Positions 61,643 through 64,000 of a stretch of 64,000 nucleotides of DNA are shown piece after piece. Source of the stretch: Actinocorallia aurantiaca (lineage in GTDB: Bacteria; Actinomycetota; Actinomycetes; Streptosporangiales; Streptosporangiaceae); the NCBI RefSeq assembly GCF_039533685.1, contig NZ_BAAATZ010000030.1, positions 1 to 64,000 on the forward strand, written 5' to 3'. Positions within the stretch are counted from its first letter, which is position 1, and each line of letters starts with the position of its first letter. Position numbers and translations under genes: made by a program. The notes under the pieces were generated by a model. The model was not told the origin of the DNA and made no database searches. It saw only the letters and a list, made by a program, of their open reading frames with translations.

Positions 61643-62715
61643 ACGAGGAACGGCTCGTCTCCGCCGAGCAGAGCGTCGAGGACCAGGCGATCGACGCCGC
61701 GCTGCGGCCCAAGCAGCTCGACGACTTCATCGGCCAGGAGCGGGTGCGCGAGCAGCTCTCCCTGGTGCTGCACAGCGCGCTGCGCCGGGGCAGGACCCCC
61801 GACCACGTGCTGCTGTCGGGCGGCCCGGGGCTGGGCAAGACCACCCTCGCCATGATCATCGCCGCCGAGCTGGGCAAGCCGCTGCGCATCACCTCGGGTC
61901 CGGCCATCGAGCGCGCCGGGGACCTCGCCGCGGTGCTGTCCACGCTCAGCGAGGGCGAGGTGCTCTTCCTCGACGAGATCCACCGGATGGCCCGCCCCGC
62001 CGAGGAGATGCTCTACCTGGCGATGGAGGACTTCCGGGTCGACGTGGTGGTCGGCAAGGGCCCGGGAGCCACCGCGATCCCGCTGGACATCGCCCGCTTC
62101 ACCCTGGTCGGCGCGACGACCCGGGCCGGCATGCTGCCGGGCCCGCTGCGCGACAGGTTCGGCTTCACGGCTCACATGGACTTCTACGAGCCGGCCGAGC
62201 TCGAGGTGATCGTCCGCCGTTCGGCCGGGCTGCTGGGCGTGCGGATCGACGACGAGGCCGCGGCCGAGGTCGCCTTCCGCTCCCGCGGCACCCCCCGGAT
62301 CGCCAACCGGCTGCTGCGCCGGGTGCGCGACTACGCCGAGGTCAGGGCCGACGGGCGGGTCACCAGGGAGCTGGCCAGGGCCGCCCTGAAGCTGTACGAG
62401 GTGGACGAGGAGGGCCTGGACCGGCTGGACCGCGCGGTGCTGCGCGCCCTGCTGACCAAGTTCGGCGGGGGGCCGGTGGGCCTGTCGACCCTGGCGGTCA
62501 GCGTGGGCGAGGAGCCCGAGACCGTGGAGGTCGTGGCCGAGCCCTTCCTGGTGCGCCAGGGCCTGCTGGCCCGCACCGCCCGCGGCCGGGTCGCGACCGC
62601 CGCCGCCTGGGAGCACCTGGGGCTGACGCCGCCTCCGTCGGCGGGGCTACCCACCGGTACGGGCGCCGCGCCCGCCACGGGCGCGCTGTTCGACGTGGAC
62701 ACCGAACCCGACTAG
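61639..62715 (+). CDS. ruvB: Holliday junction helicase RuvB
   Basis: A 358-residue AAA+ ATPase that drives branch migration. Walker A GGPGLGKTTLA, Walker B LFLDEIH, sensor and Arg finger RDRFGFTAHMDFYE and the C-terminal winged helix are present. GTG start overlapping the ruvA stop. Confidence 0.96.
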   Translation: MNEERLVSAEQSVEDQAIDAALRPKQLDDFIGQERVREQLSLVLHSALRRGRTPDHVLLSGGPGLGKTTLAMIIAAELGKPLRITSGPAIERAGDLAAVLSTLSEGEVLFLDEIHRMARPAEEMLYLAMEDFRVDVVVGKGPGATAIPLDIARFTLVGATTRAGMLPGPLRDRFGFTAHMDFYEPAELEVIVRRSAGLLGVRIDDEAAAEVAFRSRGTPRIANRLLRRVRDYAEVRADGRVTRELARAALKLYEVDEEGLDRLDRAVLRALLTKFGGGPVGLSTLAVSVGEEPETVEVVAEPFLVRQGLLARTARGRVATAAAWEHLGLTPPPSAGLPTGTGAAPATGALFDVDTEPD

Positions 62716-62848
62716 CCTGACCGCTGAGTTCCGGGAACTTCGGGGCGGGTTGAGTCGTCACGTCTTTGCCGGTGGGACTTCCAATCTCTACACTCCGGGA
62801 CTTGGCCGCCGGTAACCAGCCTGACCAAAAGACCAGAAACAGGACGAT

Positions 62849-63253
62849 ATGTCGATTCTCGCAGCAGAGCAGCAGGGTAATGCGCTCGCCTCCTTTCTCC
62901 CGCTGATCCTCATCGCGGTGGCGTTCTACTTCTTCCTGATCCGACCGCAGAAGAAGCGCCAGCAGGAACAGCAGAAGATGCAGCAGAGCCTGCAGCCCGG
63001 GACCCGCATCGTGACGGCGGGCGGCATCTACGGCACCGTCCTGGACAACGACGAGGGCGACCTCCTGCTGGAGATCGCCGAGGGCGTCGAGATCCGCCTT
63101 CTGGCCGGGGCCGTCGCGCGCGTGGTGGAAGAGGCCGAGTACGTCGACGAGGACGAGGCGCCCGCCGAGGAGGAGTCCGGCTCGGTCGACCTGTCCAAGT
63201 CCAAGGACGGTGAACCCGCCTCCGAGTCCTCGCAGGCAGTCGACAAGGCCTGA
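62849..63253 (+). CDS. yajC: preprotein translocase subunit YajC
   Basis: A 134-residue YajC: one N-terminal membrane helix (LASFLPLILIAVAFYFFLIRPQ), the RPQKKRQ stop-transfer and the short cytosolic domain GTRIVTAGGIYGTVLDND. A low-complexity acidic/Ser tail follows, as in other actinobacteria. Works with SecDF at the Sec translocon. AGGACG upstream of the ATG; 131 bp of non-coding DNA separates it from ruvB. Confidence 0.94.
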   Translation: MSILAAEQQGNALASFLPLILIAVAFYFFLIRPQKKRQQEQQKMQQSLQPGTRIVTAGGIYGTVLDNDEGDLLLEIAEGVEIRLLAGAVARVVEEAEYVDEDEAPAEEESGSVDLSKSKDGEPASESSQAVDKA

Positions 63254-63284
63254 CGAAGGCCCCCTACGGAAGAATTGACGACCA

Positions 63285-64000
63285 GTGGCGTCCAACCGAA
63301 ACGTCCCCAACCCGGTCCGTACGCTCGTGGTGCTCTTCGCCGTGCTCGGGCTGCTGACCGGCGTGATGTTCCTGCAGGGCACGTCGACTCCCAAGCTCGG
63401 CCTCGACCTCGCGGGTGGCACGACCGTCACGATGACGGCGCAGACCGAGAGCGGCAAGAACGCTCCCGCGGAGCAGATGGACCAGGCCATCAAGATCATC
63501 CGTGACCGGGTGAACGGGTCGGGCCTGACCGACGCCGAGGTCACCAAGCAGGGCGACAACGTCATCGTGGTCTCCGTGCCCGGCGACGAGAACGACCAGA
63601 AGCAGATCATCGATCTGGTCGGCACCACGGCCCAGCTGCAGTTCCGCCAGGTGCTGGTGACCGGGGTCGGCTCGACCGCCCTGGCGCCCACCGCGGAGCC
63701 GACCGCGGCCGATCCGACCGCGGCCGACCCGACCGTCAGCCCCACGCGGAGCCCGGCCGTCACGCCGCCCGGCCCCTCGGCCGAGCCGAGCGCGAAGCCC
63801 TCGGGCAACAACCGGGCCCTGTCGGGGTCCCTGGTGGCCGAGCCGACCGCGAGCCCCGGATCCTCGCCCAGCAAGACCCCCTCTCCCGAGAAGTCCGACG
63901 ACAAGAAGGACGACGCGGAGAGCGCCGACGAGGACGCCGCCGGCGATGCCGGAGAGGACTTCTCCAAGGTCGACGACAAGAAGGTCGTCGCGCTCTACAA
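63285..64000 (+). CDS. secD: protein translocase subunit SecD (5' part)
   Basis: GTG at 63285 begins SecD (VASNRNVPNPVRTLVVLFAV...), with its first membrane helix, the LGLDLAGGT motif and the periplasmic P1 domain; at least 238 residues lie inside the window and the frame runs off the right edge. After about residue 125 there is an inserted Pro/Thr/Ser-rich, then Asp/Glu/Lys-rich, segment with a repeated PTAAD element. Start follows GGAAGA at 63268. It uses the proton motive force to help secretion, together with SecF, presumably just outside the window. Confidence 0.93.
   Translation, partial: MASNRNVPNPVRTLVVLFAVLGLLTGVMFLQGTSTPKLGLDLAGGTTVTMTAQTESGKNAPAEQMDQAIKIIRDRVNGSGLTDAEVTKQGDNVIVVSVPGDENDQKQIIDLVGTTAQLQFRQVLVTGVGSTALAPTAEPTAADPTAADPTVSPTRSPAVTPPGPSAEPSAKPSGNNRALSGSLVAEPTASPGSSPSKTPSPEKSDDKKDDAESADEDAAGDAGEDFSKVDDKKVVALY

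Overview
The window is about 72% G+C chromosomal DNA of a filamentous-type actinomycete. Strong third-position GC, frequent GTG/TTG starts, many 4-bp ATGA/GTGA/TTGA stop-start overlaps and apparently leaderless genes all fit. From 48.1 kb to the right edge the gene order is the actinobacterial housekeeping block also known from Mycobacterium tuberculosis: thrS, HIT protein, phosphatidylinositol-phosphate synthase, PatA-like acyltransferase, PimA, pdxS, pdxT, YebC, ruvC-ruvA-ruvB, yajC, secD. The order Streptosporangiales (Actinomadura/Streptosporangium relatives) is my best guess, but it is an inference from general gene content. There are no rRNA or tRNA genes, no CRISPR and no insertion sequences.

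Layout: 0.1-3.6 kb, a three-component cytochrome P450 system (P450, 3Fe-4S ferredoxin, ferredoxin reductase) with a LysR regulator; 3.7-4.6 kb, a small AraC-type regulator with a VOC protein; 4.7-7.0 kb, a short UvrA-like ABC ATPase; 7.3-13.9 kb, a soluble hybrid histidine kinase with six near-identical HAMP units followed by an ANTAR-GAF-PAS-PP2C phosphatase. 14.5-19.5 kb (minus strand) is a fatty-acid-modification operon (flavoprotein, DUF1365, cyclopropane synthase-like methyltransferase, DUF1295) next to a LitR/CarH-type B12-binding MerR regulator. 19.6-25.2 kb is a flavin monooxygenase/SDR/MFS/TauE operon divergent from a PucR regulator, with a perfect 12-bp inverted repeat between them.

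25.2-32.9 kb holds an SDR, an unknown protein, a permease/TIGR03943-like pair behind a Zur-box-like palindrome, a zinc alcohol dehydrogenase, a CtaG/DUF2243 pair and a DUF72 protein. 33.0-37.4 kb has an epimerase, a second P450 with an atypical I-helix and a stress-like cassette of small acidic proteins plus an SDR. 37.4-41.6 kb has UdgX, a Tat-exported sulfatase, a lamin-tail protein, a coiled-coil protein and a GNAT acetyltransferase. 41.6-47.1 kb has a TetR-controlled acyl-CoA dehydrogenase/SDR/quinone oxidoreductase locus and a NarL-type two-component system. 47.2-48.1 kb is a cysteine dioxygenase-rhodanese operon.

The most interesting new signals are regulatory. (1) The thrS leader carries a promoter, a 19-codon leader peptide with three consecutive Thr codons, an early hairpin, a competing antiterminator segment and a strong terminator: a complete classical attenuator. 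(2) The same 21-bp dyad, TTCC-N-ATT-N5-AAT-N-GGAA, lies in front of both the sulfatase and the cysteine dioxygenase-rhodanese operon, suggesting one unseen sulfur-responsive regulator. (3) Single-operator dyads sit exactly in the divergent or promoter regions of the PucR, TetR and putative Zur-controlled units. (4) Three hairpin-plus-GTAGATC modules at 117-118 bp spacing lie in an otherwise empty 0.4-kb gap.
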